From NCBI RefSeq assembly GCF_002305895.1, contig NZ_CP022203.1, forward strand, positions 124,001 to 188,000: a stretch of 64,000 nt of DNA. The letters are read 5' to 3'. This DNA comes from Corallococcus macrosporus DSM 14697 (lineage in GTDB: Bacteria > Myxococcota > Myxococcia > Myxococcales > Myxococcaceae). Numbering within the stretch: the first letter of the stretch is position 1; each line of letters begins with the position of its first letter. Below the pieces are notes generated by a model, which worked only from the letters and a program-made list of their open reading frames with translations, was not told the DNA's origin and made no database searches. The translations under genes and the position numbers were made by a program. This document shows, piece after piece, positions 26,866 through 35,076 of the stretch.

Positions 26866-29631
26866 TCACCGCCGGGGCTTGCGAGCAGGCGGGCGGGCCG
26901 GGGCGGGCGCCTCTTCGGGCGGCAGCGTCGCGAGCCACGCGTCCACGTCCGCCGCCCGCGCCTCCAGGCCGGCCTCGGTGAAGCGGGCCCGGGCCTGGGC
27001 CGCCTCGCCGCGGGCCTCCGTTGGCGGCTGCTGGGTCTTCCACAGGGCGCGCGCCAGGGCGAAGCCGGACTCGGCCAGCACGTCGGGCGGGGCGGACGCG
27101 AAGGAGACGGCGTGCCGCAGCGGCGCCACGGACTCGCTCGCCTTGCCCAGCTCCAGCAGGGCCTGGCCCACGCCGTCATAGGAGTACTGGAGCCGCTCGT
27201 CGTCGATGGGCAGGGCCGCGCGCTTGATGGCGAGCGCCTCTTCGTAGGCCTTCAGCGCCTCGTCGTAGCGCTTCAGGGTGTGCAGCGTCATGCCCACCTC
27301 GTCCAGGGCCTCCGCGTACAGCACGCTCTGCTCGCCCCGCGTGGCCTTGCGGACGCGCGCCGCCGCCCGCGCGTGCTCCAGGGCCTGGGTGTGCTGCTTC
27401 AGCTCGCGCAGCGTCAGGGACAGCATGCCGTGGCGCTGGGCCATGTCCGGGTGCCAGGGGCCCACGGCGGCCTCGGTCTGGGCCAGGGCTTCCTCCAGCA
27501 GGGCGGCCGCCCTTTCCGGCTGCCCCAAATCCAGCATCACGCCGCCCAGCAGGAAGGTGGTCCGCGCGCGCTTGGGGTGGCCCGGGGGCAGGGCGTGGGA
27601 CTGGAGCGAGCTGGCCTGCTCCAGGAGCGTGCGCGCGTCCTCGAAGCGCGCCTGCGACACGGCGAGGTTGGCCTGGTTCATCCGCACGTCGGCTTCCAGC
27701 ACGGGCTCGCCGCCCAGGCGCTGGAGGGTGGCGTGGGCCAGCTCGCCCCAGGCCGAGGCCTGGGTGAAGTGCCGCTGGCCGTCCTCCACGTAGAGCAGCT
27801 TGTTGAGGATGGCGACCTTGAGCCGGTCCGCGCGTCCCGCCTCGGCGTCGCGCACGGCGTGGAAGAGCGCCTTGGCGGCCTCGGGGGACTGGCCGTTCTG
27901 TTCCTGGAGCCAGCCCAGGTGGAAGCGCAGCTCGGCCATGAGCGGCAGGTGGCCGGTGGCCAGCACGGGCGCCTCCAGCGCGCGCGCCGCCTCCAGGGCC
28001 CTGGGGTAGCGGCCCGCGTCCACCAGCGCCTTCACGCCCGCGAGCTGCTCCTCCAGCTTCTCGATGTCGGCGCGCCTGCCCGCGTCCGAGGGCAGCCGCT
28101 GCTGCTCGGCCAGGGACTCCTCGTCCTCGCATTCCTGCAGCGAGGGCAGGGCGTGCACCGCGTCCACCGACTTCTCCACCAGCGCCGCGTCCGCGCTGGA
28201 CAGGAGGTCCACCGTGGCGCGCAGGTCCTTGTAGCGCCGCGCCAGGCACGCGTTCCGGCGCGTCAGCAGCTCTTCCGTCTGCACGCCGTGGACGTGGGTG
28301 GCCTCGCAGGCGTCGGTGCTCTGCTGCTTCCACGCGCTCGCGTAGCCGTCCAGGACCTGGGTCACCTTGCCGGCCAGCGCCTGCGCGAAGGGCGTGCCGG
28401 TGGCGAGGAAGGCCGCCTGCACGTGCTGCCGCGCCGACGGGCCCCAGACGTCATCCATGCGCGCGCCCACGGCCGCGCAGACCTGGGACTGCTGGTAGAG
28501 GACGCCGCTCACCAGGGCCACGCTCGCGGCCACGCCGCTGGCGCCCGCCACCCAGCGGCGGCGCTTCGTGAAGCGGTGCTCCTGCGACAGGGCGCCGAGC
28601 AGCGCCTCCATGGACGTGAAGCGCGCGGCCGGGTCCAGGGACAGGCCGCGCATCATGGCCTGCTTCACCCAGGCGGGGACCTTCACGTCGCGCGGCGGCT
28701 CCTGGATGAGGACGGGCGGCGGCTGCGGCTTGGGGGCCTCGCGCTCCAGGGGGGCCGTGACGTGCAGCGGCTCGGTGGCCTCGACCGCTTGCGCGGCCTG
28801 GGGCTTGCGCGAGGAGGCGTAGGCCTCCATCTTCGCGGGCTCGAAGGGGCGCTGGCGGTAGAGGGCCCAGTACAGCGCGACGCAGAAGCTGAACTGGTCC
28901 GAGCGCGGGTCCAAATCGTCCCCGCGGAACTGCTCCGGGGACATGTAGCTGGGCGTGCCGATGATGAGGCCCGCCTCGGTGAGGGGCGTGTCCAGCATGC
29001 GCCGCTCGGAGGGCATGCTGGACGGGTCGTCCTCGGAGAGGGGCTCCTCCCTGGGGAGCGTGCCCACGGGCCGGGCGAGGCCGAAGTCGGTGACGAAGAC
29101 GCGGCCGGCCTTGCTGACCAGCACGTTGGCGGGCTTGAAGTCGCGGTGCACCAGCCCGGCTGCGTGCGCGGCCTGGAGGCCCCGGCCCGCGGCGAGGAAG
29201 GACGCCAGGATTTCGCGCCAGGAGCGCTGGCCCTCCTTCACCCAGGAGGCCAGGGTGCCGCCGTCCACCAGCTCCATGGCGAGGAAGACGCGGTCGCCCC
29301 AGACGTCCACGTCGAAGATGGGGATGACGTTGGGGTGCGAGACGCGGGCCATGGCCTGCGCCTCGCGCAGCAGCCGGGCCCGGGCCTCCTCCGAGTCCGT
29401 CCGCGAGTCCGCGTGCAGCAGCTTGAGGGCCACCTTGCGGTCCAGGTCCGGGTCATAGGCCGCGTACACCACGCCCATGCCGCCCTGTCCCAGGCGCTTG
29501 AGGAGGAAGTAGCGTCCCACTTGAGGGACGGGGGGCGCGTCCTCGCGGCGTGAGCCGGGGCCGGTGCCGTAGGCGTCATCCTCGCGCTTGCCCGTGCCGG
29601 CGCGTCCTCTTCCGCTGTCTCGCATGCTCAT
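26866..29631 (-). CDS. Ser/Thr protein kinase with TPR sensor domain
   Basis: 921 residues. The kinase domain is at about 40-330: LGQGGMG (47-53), Lys70, HRDFKPAN (162-169) and DFG (182-184). A transmembrane helix follows near 370 (VAGASGVAASVALVSGVLY). The rest is alpha-helical with tetratricopeptide repeats (for example AVSQARFEDARTLLEQASSL; LKRYDEALKAYEEALAI) that probably bind a protein partner. It lies 57 bases before the FHA activator, so kinase and regulator are likely an operon and a signalling pair. Confidence 0.92.
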   Translation of the reverse strand: MSMRDSGRGRAGTGKREDDAYGTGPGSRREDAPPVPQVGRYFLLKRLGQGGMGVVYAAYDPDLDRKVALKLLHADSRTDSEEARARLLREAQAMARVSHPNVIPIFDVDVWGDRVFLAMELVDGGTLASWVKEGQRSWREILASFLAAGRGLQAAHAAGLVHRDFKPANVLVSKAGRVFVTDFGLARPVGTLPREEPLSEDDPSSMPSERRMLDTPLTEAGLIIGTPSYMSPEQFRGDDLDPRSDQFSFCVALYWALYRQRPFEPAKMEAYASSRKPQAAQAVEATEPLHVTAPLEREAPKPQPPPVLIQEPPRDVKVPAWVKQAMMRGLSLDPAARFTSMEALLGALSQEHRFTKRRRWVAGASGVAASVALVSGVLYQQSQVCAAVGARMDDVWGPSARQHVQAAFLATGTPFAQALAGKVTQVLDGYASAWKQQSTDACEATHVHGVQTEELLTRRNACLARRYKDLRATVDLLSSADAALVEKSVDAVHALPSLQECEDEESLAEQQRLPSDAGRRADIEKLEEQLAGVKALVDAGRYPRALEAARALEAPVLATGHLPLMAELRFHLGWLQEQNGQSPEAAKALFHAVRDAEAGRADRLKVAILNKLLYVEDGQRHFTQASAWGELAHATLQRLGGEPVLEADVRMNQANLAVSQARFEDARTLLEQASSLQSHALPPGHPKRARTTFLLGGVMLDLGQPERAAALLEEALAQTEAAVGPWHPDMAQRHGMLSLTLRELKQHTQALEHARAAARVRKATRGEQSVLYAEALDEVGMTLHTLKRYDEALKAYEEALAIKRAALPIDDERLQYSYDGVGQALLELGKASESVAPLRHAVSFASAPPDVLAESGFALARALWKTQQPPTEARGEAAQARARFTEAGLEARAADVDAWLATLPPEEAPAPARPPARKPRR

Positions 29632-29804
29632 GGCCGATTCCGCGACTCTATCCGCGCTTGCCCCTCAGGCCCACGTTCCGGCCCGCTTGGATGGTTGCCT
29701 GTGCACCAGGCCGGTGTCGGCGGTGGCCGACGGGTGGGGGCTCACCTGGGTGCGCAGGGCGCAAGCTCCCGACTGCAGAAGAGGCCTGGAGTGCCCCCTC
29801 CGGG

Positions 29805-30527
29805 TCAACGGGCGGGCAGCTCGCGGAAGGTGATGCCGTCGAGTTTCTGCCGGCGCCCGGCCTCCATGAATCGCTCGGTACCGATGACCATGGTCGCGAA
29901 GTTGCCGACCCGGAACAGGTCGACTCCGGAGGGGAGGGAGGCGGCGTCGAGGATGGGTTCCTCAGGGCGTGAGAAGCCATGCCGGCCGCAAGTCGCGCAG
30001 GGAGGAGGCACGCTTGGGGGAATGCAGTCGGGATGCAGTCGGCCCCGTGGCTCTATCTGGAGCTCCAGGAACGTGGGTGGGGTCTTCTGGCGAAACGTCA
30101 GCTCGGTGCGGCAGCCCACCAGTCCTTGAACGCCCGCTTGTTCCAGGCGCTCCAGCACCTCGGGTTGCACCAGCAGCAGGAGTTGTTCGACCCAGGCGAT
30201 GGGGCCGAATCGTCCCGTGGCCTTGCCCGTCAAGGGACCGAAGCTTGTTCCAGGTGGCAGGACCGCATGCGGAGGCACCAGGGGGCGTACCCGCTCTCGG
30301 AGGCGCGCGAATTCGGAGAAGGGCTCAGGGCGAGGCCGCTCGAACAGTGCTCGCTCTGGGACGAATGACAGGTCAACGCAGGGATAGTCGTGCCCCACGT
30401 CGCTCCAGGTGGCGCGGCAAGTAGGGCAGTGCACTCCTGGGAGGCCCCAGGGGTGCCACGCATCAATGTGGCCGCCCGCGGTCGATGCCGCCTTCGCGTC
30501 CTCGCTCAGCCAGAAGAACCGTGTCAT
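29805..30527 (-). CDS. Double-CXXCG motif protein (gmx paralog family)
   Basis: 240 residues from the ATG at 30527. The protein starts MTRFFWLSED and has CPTC (Cys34, Cys37) followed by a W-containing loop, and later CATCGRHG. This pattern defines the gmx_para_CXXCG family, a paralog group known from Myxococcus. The motifs probably bind zinc. The gene follows a TIGR02269-like lipoprotein (now broken), the usual partner arrangement in this genus. The function is unknown; a lipoprotein/partner system is inferred. Confidence 0.8.
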   Translation of the reverse strand: MTRFFWLSEDAKAASTAGGHIDAWHPWGLPGVHCPTCRATWSDVGHDYPCVDLSFVPERALFERPRPEPFSEFARLRERVRPLVPPHAVLPPGTSFGPLTGKATGRFGPIAWVEQLLLLVQPEVLERLEQAGVQGLVGCRTELTFRQKTPPTFLELQIEPRGRLHPDCIPPSVPPPCATCGRHGFSRPEEPILDAASLPSGVDLFRVGNFATMVIGTERFMEAGRRQKLDGITFRELPAR

Positions 30528-30543
30528 CGGAGCGTTGAAGTCC

Positions 30544-30857
30544 TCATGTCCCGGTGTGGGAGTAGTACGGCTGGAGCGGGCCGCCCAGAAGCTGGAAGCG
30601 ATAGATGAGTGCGCCCGCGTGTCGGTAGATTTCCTCGGGCGTGGCTCTGGGATTGGCCAGCATGAAGTCGCGCCACGCCTGATTCCATGCGCCTCGGGCG
30701 TGCAGTGGACGGAGACACAGGGGGCGTCTTCGGAAGGGCGGCATTCCTCCGTGACTTCGCTCGGTCCTCTCCAGCGTTCGTCATGCGCGACGGTCGAACA
30801 GCCCAGCAGGGCTACGGCAAGCAGGACCCAGGGCGCATGGGGGCGTCGCACAGTCAC
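30544..30857 (-). pseudogene. Truncated, frameshifted TIGR02269-like lipoprotein
   Basis: The start (MTVRRPHAPWVLLAVALLGC) is a lipoprotein signal with lipobox ALLGC, followed by EECRPSEDAPC...C. The family C-terminus, AWNQAWRDFMLANPRATPEE...QPYYSHTG, is in another frame ending at 30544. The shift lies near 30690, and the central region expected in the family is missing. The upstream frame happens to stay open into the CXXCG gene, making a 350-codon open frame that should not be read as a fusion. Confidence 0.65.
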
Positions 30858-30923
30858 GGAACCCTAGCCGACGGCAGGCCCGGACGTGCACGCCCCCCGC
30901 GCTACGGTTACCTTCGGCCCGCC

Positions 30924-31334
30924 ATGTCCCTTCGCAAGGATTACATCGAGCGGCTCATCGAGGAGTTCGCCGCCGCCCTGGCCCGCATCCTCAAGGCGCG
31001 CCGGGAGAAGAAGCTCGCGGAAGCCCAGAGCCTCATCCAGGAGACGGCTTCCGGCACGCTGGGCATGGAGTACGCCGCGCTCCTGATGGCGGACCCTGCG
31101 TCCACCGCGCGACTGCTGGGCGCCCCCACGCGCGTGAAGGTGCTCGCGCGCCTGGTCGCCGAGGACGGAGAGTTGATCGCCGAGCAGGGCGACGCCGCAA
31201 CAGCCACCTCCCGCTACCAGTACGCGCTCGCGCTGTACGACGAAGCCCAGGCCCTGGGCCTCACGCCAGACGCCGATGACACGGCCGCAATCGCCCGGCT
31301 GCGGGGCCTGCTGGCGGCGCCTGACTCCCGCTGA
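30924..31334 (+). CDS. DUF6483-like small helical protein
   Basis: 136 residues. It starts MSLRKDYIERLIEEFAAALARILKARREKKLAEA, a long amphipathic helix, and is helical throughout. It resembles the DUF6483 family. A damaged second copy of its middle and end lies at 33199-33345, beyond a LysR/pcaD pair. The function is unknown. Confidence 0.65.
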   Translation: MSLRKDYIERLIEEFAAALARILKARREKKLAEAQSLIQETASGTLGMEYAALLMADPASTARLLGAPTRVKVLARLVAEDGELIAEQGDAATATSRYQYALALYDEAQALGLTPDADDTAAIARLRGLLAAPDSR

Positions 31335-31348
31335 ACGCAATCCCCGCG

Positions 31349-31360
31349 GGCAGGCCATTT
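31349..31360. repeat. 12-bp direct repeat, left copy
   Basis: GGCAGGCCATTT lies 15 bases after the DUF6483-like stop codon. The same 12 bases recur at 33478-33489, and the following bases (TTCGACG here, CTTCACG there) are also similar. Together the copies bracket the LysR/pcaD block. Confidence 0.7.
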
Positions 31361-31367
31361 TTCGACG

Positions 31368-32270
31368 TCAAGGCGTTCGAAACTCCGCGGCCTCGTCTTG
31401 AAGGGCCTGCCACAGGCGATTGGCGACCGGGCCTTGTGGGCGGTCGCTGCGGCGGGCAGCCACCAGCTCCTCGATGCTGCCAGGCAGATGGCGGCTGGCG
31501 ATGGAGCGCAGCCGTCCGTCGCGCAATTCTTTATCAATCAGGAAGCGCGGCAGATGTCCCCAGCCCATGCCTTGCAAAATGACTTCCTTCTTCATGGTCT
31601 GGTCCGGCACGGTGCATTGGGGCGCGCCGTCGACCATGAAGTACGAGGTCGCGGGCGTATGCCTGGCCGTGTCGCGCAAGACGCATTGTGTGGCGTCGCG
31701 CAATTGACGGGGGCCGATGGGGCGGCCGCTCGCGGCGGGCAGGAAACCGGGCGCCGCGACGGGAATGAAAGGCACCTTGGCCAGGTCCACCCACTCAAAC
31801 CGAGGGTCGCTCTTATCCACGCGGTGTAGGATGAGGTCCACATCGCCATCAAGCAGGCGCTCCCCGGGCCCGCCCACCGCCTCGAAATGCAGGTGCAGGC
31901 GTGTTCCGGGGCACCGGGCGAAGAACCGGCTGAGCACGGCCAGCACTTGCGGCCGCGGACACAGGTCGCCAATCACCACGTGCAGCTCGCTTTCCTCGCC
32001 CATCGCCAGTTGCACGGCGTGGGTGCGCAGCCCCTCCAGCTCGCGCAGCAACGCCTGTGCGCGGCGGTGAAAGGATTGCCCCGCCGGAGTCAGCCGCACG
32101 CGGTAGCCGCTGCGGTCCAGCAGCGTCAGGTCCAGCTGCCGCTCCAGCCTGGCCACGGCGGCAAACACCGCTGGATGCGAACGATGCAGCGCCGCGGCGG
32201 CGGCCTGGAAGCCGCCCGCCCTCACCACGGCGTCAAAGCACTGCAGGTCGTGCAGGGTGAAATCGCCCAT
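31368..32270 (-). CDS. LysR-family transcriptional regulator
   Basis: 300 residues from the ATG at 32270. The N-terminal winged HTH (LHDLQCFDAVVRAGGFQAAAAALHRSHPAVFAAVARLERQLD) is typical of LysR proteins, followed by the substrate-binding domain. It is divergent from the pcaD-like gene (98-base gap) and probably controls it in response to an aromatic intermediate. Wording and codon choice look more like beta-proteobacterial LysR genes than its neighbours; that is an impression, not a computed result. Confidence 0.88.
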   Translation of the reverse strand: MGDFTLHDLQCFDAVVRAGGFQAAAAALHRSHPAVFAAVARLERQLDLTLLDRSGYRVRLTPAGQSFHRRAQALLRELEGLRTHAVQLAMGEESELHVVIGDLCPRPQVLAVLSRFFARCPGTRLHLHFEAVGGPGERLLDGDVDLILHRVDKSDPRFEWVDLAKVPFIPVAAPGFLPAASGRPIGPRQLRDATQCVLRDTARHTPATSYFMVDGAPQCTVPDQTMKKEVILQGMGWGHLPRFLIDKELRDGRLRSIASRHLPGSIEELVAARRSDRPQGPVANRLWQALQDEAAEFRTP

Positions 32271-32368
32271 TTCGTCTTTCCGACAATGATTGTTTGAACT
32301 TTGTAAATTTCCCCGAATCAGCCCGCAACTACCATTTGCATCACACCTCCTCACAAGGCGGAAGCGTC
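32271..32368. promoter_or_regulatory. Divergent LysR/pcaD promoter region
   Basis: This gap is A/T-richer than its surroundings. It contains the palindrome ACAATGATTGT (32283-32293) followed by TTTGAACTTTGTAAA; either could be part of a LysR T-N11-A binding site. AAGGCGGAAG just before 32369 is the likely ribosome site of the hydrolase. Confidence 0.5.
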
Positions 32369-33166
32369 ATGCAAGGTCTCTCCTTCTTCACCACCGGCGA
32401 CGGTGTCCGCATCGCCTACCGCATGGACGGCGACCCCAGCCTGCCCGTGCTGGTCCTGTCCAACTCCATCGGCACGACGCTGCACATGTGGGACGGCCAG
32501 ATTCCGGCCTTGTCGCGCCACTTTCGCGTGCTGCGCTTCGACACCCGCGGACATGGCGCGTCCGGCGTGCCCCTTGGCGCGTATTCTCTGGACCGCCTGG
32601 GCCGCGACGTCGTCGAACTGCTGGACGGGCTGAAAATCCGACGCGCGCATTTCCTGGGTTTGTCGCTGGGCGGCTTCATCGGACAGTGGCTGGGCGTGCA
32701 TGTCCCCGAGCGCATCGACCGCCTGGTTTTGGCCAACACCTCGGCCTATCTGGGCCCCGCCCGGCAATGGGACGAGCGAATCGCCGCCACATTGCAGGCG
32801 CCGGACATGACGGACACCGCCGAAACGTTCCTGGGCAACTGGTTCCCGGCAGCCATGCTGCAAGTGGGCGGGCCCGTCATCGACGCGTTCCGCGCCATGC
32901 TGTTGGCCACCGACAGGCAGGGGCTGGCGGGCGCGTTCGCGGCGGTGCGCGACACGGACCTGCGGCGCACCATTGCGTTGATTGACGCGCCAACCTTGGT
33001 GATAACGGGCCGCGACGACACAGTGACGGCCGCCATCCACGGGGCGGAGATCGCGGCCACGGTGCCGCACGCCGAGCTGCTGGAGCTGCCGGTGGTGCAT
33101 CTGTCGAATGTCGAGCGGCCCGACGAGTTCCTGGAGGCAGTGCAGAAGTTCCTGCTGCCACGCTGA
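32369..33166 (+). CDS. pcaD: 3-oxoadipate enol-lactonase-like alpha/beta hydrolase
   Basis: 265 residues. Alpha/beta hydrolase fold with an N-terminal strand (LPVLVLSNSIGTTLHMWDGQI), the DTRGHGAS segment, the nucleophile elbow GLSLGG (Ser of the triad), a late Asp in VITGRDD, and a His in PVVHLSNVERPDEF. This order and length match PcaD, which opens the enol-lactone in the beta-ketoadipate path of protocatechuate breakdown. No other pca genes are nearby, so the enzyme may act on another lactone or feed a pathway elsewhere. Confidence 0.75.
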   Translation: MQGLSFFTTGDGVRIAYRMDGDPSLPVLVLSNSIGTTLHMWDGQIPALSRHFRVLRFDTRGHGASGVPLGAYSLDRLGRDVVELLDGLKIRRAHFLGLSLGGFIGQWLGVHVPERIDRLVLANTSAYLGPARQWDERIAATLQAPDMTDTAETFLGNWFPAAMLQVGGPVIDAFRAMLLATDRQGLAGAFAAVRDTDLRRTIALIDAPTLVITGRDDTVTAAIHGAEIAATVPHAELLELPVVHLSNVERPDEFLEAVQKFLLPR

Positions 33167-33198
33167 GCGCGGCACAAGGCTCTGGGGCAGGCGTTGAA

Positions 33199-33345
33199 GC
33201 GGGCATGGAGTACGCCGCGCTGCTGCTGGCGGACCCGGCGTCCACCGCGCGACTGCTCGGCACCCCTCAAGCGGTCCAAGCCATGAGGCTCGCCCCGGAC
33301 GCGGAGGACACCGCCGCCGCCTCACCGCTGACCGCAATGCCTGCC
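33199..33345 (+). pseudogene. Broken second copy of the DUF6483-like gene
   Basis: From 33203 the sequence GMEYAALLLADPASTARLLG is nearly identical in protein and DNA to 31064-31123 of the intact copy. The rest is shortened: about 130 bases of the middle are missing, the end (LAPDAEDTAA) is recognisable, and the CGCTGACCGCAATGCC tail matches CGCTGAACGCAATCCC at 31330-31345. The 5' third is replaced by the LysR/pcaD block. Confidence 0.7.
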
Positions 33346-33477
33346 ACCCAGGTGCGGACCGGCGGAGTCGGTCGGCTACCTGACACCCTGGGCATCTGGA
33401 TGTCTTCCATTGAGCGTGCCCGCCGCCGTCTGCCGCGGGGGCCAGGTTGCGTGACAGTCCATTTCCCTGGTTACAAT

Positions 33478-33489
33478 GGCAGGCCATTT
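33478..33489. repeat. 12-bp direct repeat, right copy
   Basis: GGCAGGCCATTT matches 31349-31360 exactly. It lies just before the semialdehyde dehydrogenase gene and marks the right edge of the block with LysR, pcaD and the broken DUF6483 copy. Confidence 0.7.
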
Positions 33490-33517
33490 CTTCACGCCAG
33501 ACACCTGGGGGGTGTGC

Positions 33518-35002
33518 GTGTCCTTCATCCAGCTTCCTCGGAGCGTCGTCTCGTGCCGTAACCTCGTTGGAGGAAGCTGGCAGGTGCCCCCCGGGGCAGT
33601 GCAGCTCGATGTCCGGAGTCCCTACACGGGGACCGTCATCGGCAAGGTTCCGCTCACGCCCGCCTCGGGAGTCGCCCAGGCGGTGGAGGCCGCGAAGGCA
33701 GCGGCGTCATCCTGGAAGGACACGCCGCTCAGGGAGCGCACGCAGTACCTCTACCGCTTCCGTCAGTCCCTGGAACGCGACCTGGACGCCCTGGCCCAGC
33801 TCGCCGCCAGCGAGGCGGGGAAGACGGTGGCCGAGGCCCGCGCGGGCCTGCTCAAGGGCATGGAGGTCTGCGACTTCGCGCTGTCCCTCCAGAACCTCGA
33901 CACGGGCGCGCACCTGGAGGTCAGCCGCGGCGTCTCCTGCGAGTACCGCCGTGAGCCCCTGGGCGTGGTCGCCGGCATCACCCCGTTCAACTTCCCGGCC
34001 ATGGTGCCGATGTGGATGTTCCCCATCGCCGTCACGCTGGGCAACGCCTTCATCCTCAAGCCGTCGGAGAAGGTGCCACTCACGGCGTGCGCGCTGGGCG
34101 AGCTCATGTGCGAGGCCGGCTACCCCGCGGGCGTCTTCTCCGTCGTGCACGGCGGCAGGGAGGCGGTGGACGCGCTGGTGGCGCACCCGGACGTGCAGGC
34201 GGTGGGCTTCGTGGGCTCGTCCGCGGTGGCGCGCCACCTGTACGCGGAGGGCTGCAAGCGCGGCAAGCGCGTGCTGGCCCTGGGCAGCGCGAAGAATCAC
34301 CTCATCGTCGTGCCGGACGCGGAGCCAGGGCTGACGGCGCAGGCGGTGGTGGACTCGTTCACCGGCTGCGCGGGCCAGCGGTGCATGGCTGCCAGTGTGC
34401 TGCTCGCGGTGGGCAACGTGGACCCCATCCTCGATGACGTCGTCTTCCGCGCCGCGAAGCTGGAGGTGGGCCCCGGCATGGGCGCGCTCATCGACCGGGG
34501 CGCGCTGGACCGCCTGGAGACGGCCATTGCCCGCGCGGAGGCGGAAGGCGCCCGCGTGCTGCTGGACGGCCGTGGCCGCAAGCCGCAGGGCGAGCCCTGG
34601 TCCGGCGGCAACTGGCTGGGCCCCACGGTGCTGGACAACGTGCGTCCGGAGATGGAGGCCGCGCGGCGCGAGCTGTTCGGTCCGGTGCTCTCCATCGTCC
34701 GGGTGCCCACGCTGTCCGCGGCGCTGGCCGTGGAGAACGCGTCGCCCTATGGCAACGCGGCGTCCATCTTCACCACCAGCGGTGGCGTGGCGCAGACGGT
34801 GGTGGAGGGCGTGCGCGCCGGCATGGTGGGCGTCAACGTGGGCGTCCCCGTGCCGCGTGAGCCGTTCTCCTTCGGTGGCACGGGCGACTCGCGCTTCGGG
34901 CACGGGGACATCACCGGGCCGTCCAGCCTCGACTTCTGGACGCAGGTGAAGAAGGTCACGCGCAAGTGGTCGGCGCGGACCGACGGCTCGTGGATGAGCT
35001 GA
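33518..35002 (+). CDS. Methylmalonate-semialdehyde dehydrogenase-like ALDH (CoA-acylating)
   Basis: About 494 residues from a GTG at 33518 (G-rich ribosome site; 33512 GTG is an alternative). ALDH fold: VAGITPFNFPAMVPMWMFPIA, then NAFILKPSEKVP, VGSSAVARHLYAEG, ALGSAKNHLIV, and FTGCAGQRCMA with the catalytic Cys. AKNH and QRCMA are typical of the MmsA/IolA group. It is the first gene of an operon with RibA-, DUF1688- and Upp-like genes. It may handle the C3 aldehyde formed in pyrimidine breakdown, oxidising malonic semialdehyde to acetyl-CoA. The exact substrate is inferred. Confidence 0.85.
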   Translation: MSFIQLPRSVVSCRNLVGGSWQVPPGAVQLDVRSPYTGTVIGKVPLTPASGVAQAVEAAKAAASSWKDTPLRERTQYLYRFRQSLERDLDALAQLAASEAGKTVAEARAGLLKGMEVCDFALSLQNLDTGAHLEVSRGVSCEYRREPLGVVAGITPFNFPAMVPMWMFPIAVTLGNAFILKPSEKVPLTACALGELMCEAGYPAGVFSVVHGGREAVDALVAHPDVQAVGFVGSSAVARHLYAEGCKRGKRVLALGSAKNHLIVVPDAEPGLTAQAVVDSFTGCAGQRCMAASVLLAVGNVDPILDDVVFRAAKLEVGPGMGALIDRGALDRLETAIARAEAEGARVLLDGRGRKPQGEPWSGGNWLGPTVLDNVRPEMEAARRELFGPVLSIVRVPTLSAALAVENASPYGNAASIFTTSGGVAQTVVEGVRAGMVGVNVGVPVPREPFSFGGTGDSRFGHGDITGPSSLDFWTQVKKVTRKWSARTDGSWMS

Positions 35003-35076
35003 AGCGCGCTCCCCCGCCGCGAAGCACCGCCCCCACACCCCGACTCTGCTCCCGCGCCCGCAAGGAGGGCGCTCCC

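Noticed and set aside
29805-30857. 350-codon fusion of lipoprotein and CXXCG protein
   Set aside because: The fused frame is due to a frameshift in the lipoprotein; the CXXCG protein has its own start at 30527.
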